Assembly: GCA_022827325.1 (NCBI GenBank)
Contig: JAJDTE010000193.1
Span: 1-5,886 of the forward strand
Direction of reading: 5' to 3'
Source of the DNA: VYFG01 sp022827325
Lineage (GTDB): Bacteria; Pseudomonadota; Gammaproteobacteria; Arenicellales; Poriferihabitantaceae
DNA length: 5,886 nt
The position numbers and the translations under genes are program-made. Below the pieces are notes generated by a model. That model searched no databases. It saw nothing but the letters and a program-made list of their open reading frames with translations, and was not told the origin of the DNA. Shown piece after piece: positions 5,806-5,886 of this stretch (the first letter of the stretch is position 1; each line of letters opens with the position of its first letter).

Positions 5806-5886
5806 AGGGCCATAGGGTTCGGAACGCCATTGTCGGCCACCCGGCCTGAACGGGGGCTTAATCATCCCTGCCGCCGGCCCGCCCGG

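Noticed and set aside
5002..5815. Plus-strand frames of 197 and 265 codons across the lptF upstream gap and the His-rich gene
   Set aside because: Neither has a Shine-Dalgarno, signal or recognisable domain. The minus-strand gene there has all the signs of a real one.
5806..5886. Promoter for the His-rich gene (a GACAAT-like box on the minus strand)
   Set aside because: It matches only four of six bases and has no -35 partner at proper spacing.

Overview
The window is GC-rich, and its coding sequence reads as Gram-negative. It encodes an outer-membrane beta-barrel end, a lipoprotein signal with a large exported protease, the LptF/LptG lipopolysaccharide transporter pair, and a secreted histidine-rich protein. 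The LptF and LptG sequences and their ATGA overlap look gammaproteobacterial. A high-GC lineage such as the Chromatiales/Ectothiorhodospiraceae is a guess from style only, because no taxonomic marker is present.

Layout. Positions 1-262 (+) are the 3' end of a surface lipoprotein assembly modifier (Slam, DUF560) barrel. After a 170-bp spacer with a hairpin and a possible -10 box, 433-2766 (+) encodes a 777-residue subtilisin-type (S8) serine protease. It has a lipobox, a poly-glycine tether, an intact Asp/His/Ser triad and a C-terminal beta-barrel-like domain. A 77-bp convergent spacer with a GC-rich inverted repeat separates it from lptG (2844-3902, -) and lptF (3899-4999, -), which overlap by 4 bp. 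Upstream of lptF lies about 350 bp without a credible gene, rich in inverted repeats (5000-5350). Last is a small minus-strand gene (5351-5794) for a secreted protein whose C-terminal half repeats His-Arg-His-Trp with a six-residue period. Its strong Shine-Dalgarno sits at 5801-5805, and the rest of the right edge is leader.

How the genes may work together. Most of the window concerns building or decorating the outer membrane. LptF and LptG are the inner-membrane half of the machine that sends LPS to the cell surface. Slam proteins move certain lipoproteins across the outer membrane. The protease beside Slam has the marks of a surface-exposed lipoprotein: lipobox, glycine tether and a barrel-like C-terminus ending in Phe. 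The most interesting hypothesis is therefore a Slam-protease pair in which the neighbour barrel helps display a lipidated subtilase, or in which the subtilase matures Slam-exported proteins. The His-rich protein is unrecognised and may bind metal in the periplasm or outside the cell.

I see no tRNA, rRNA, CRISPR array, insertion sequence or phage gene.
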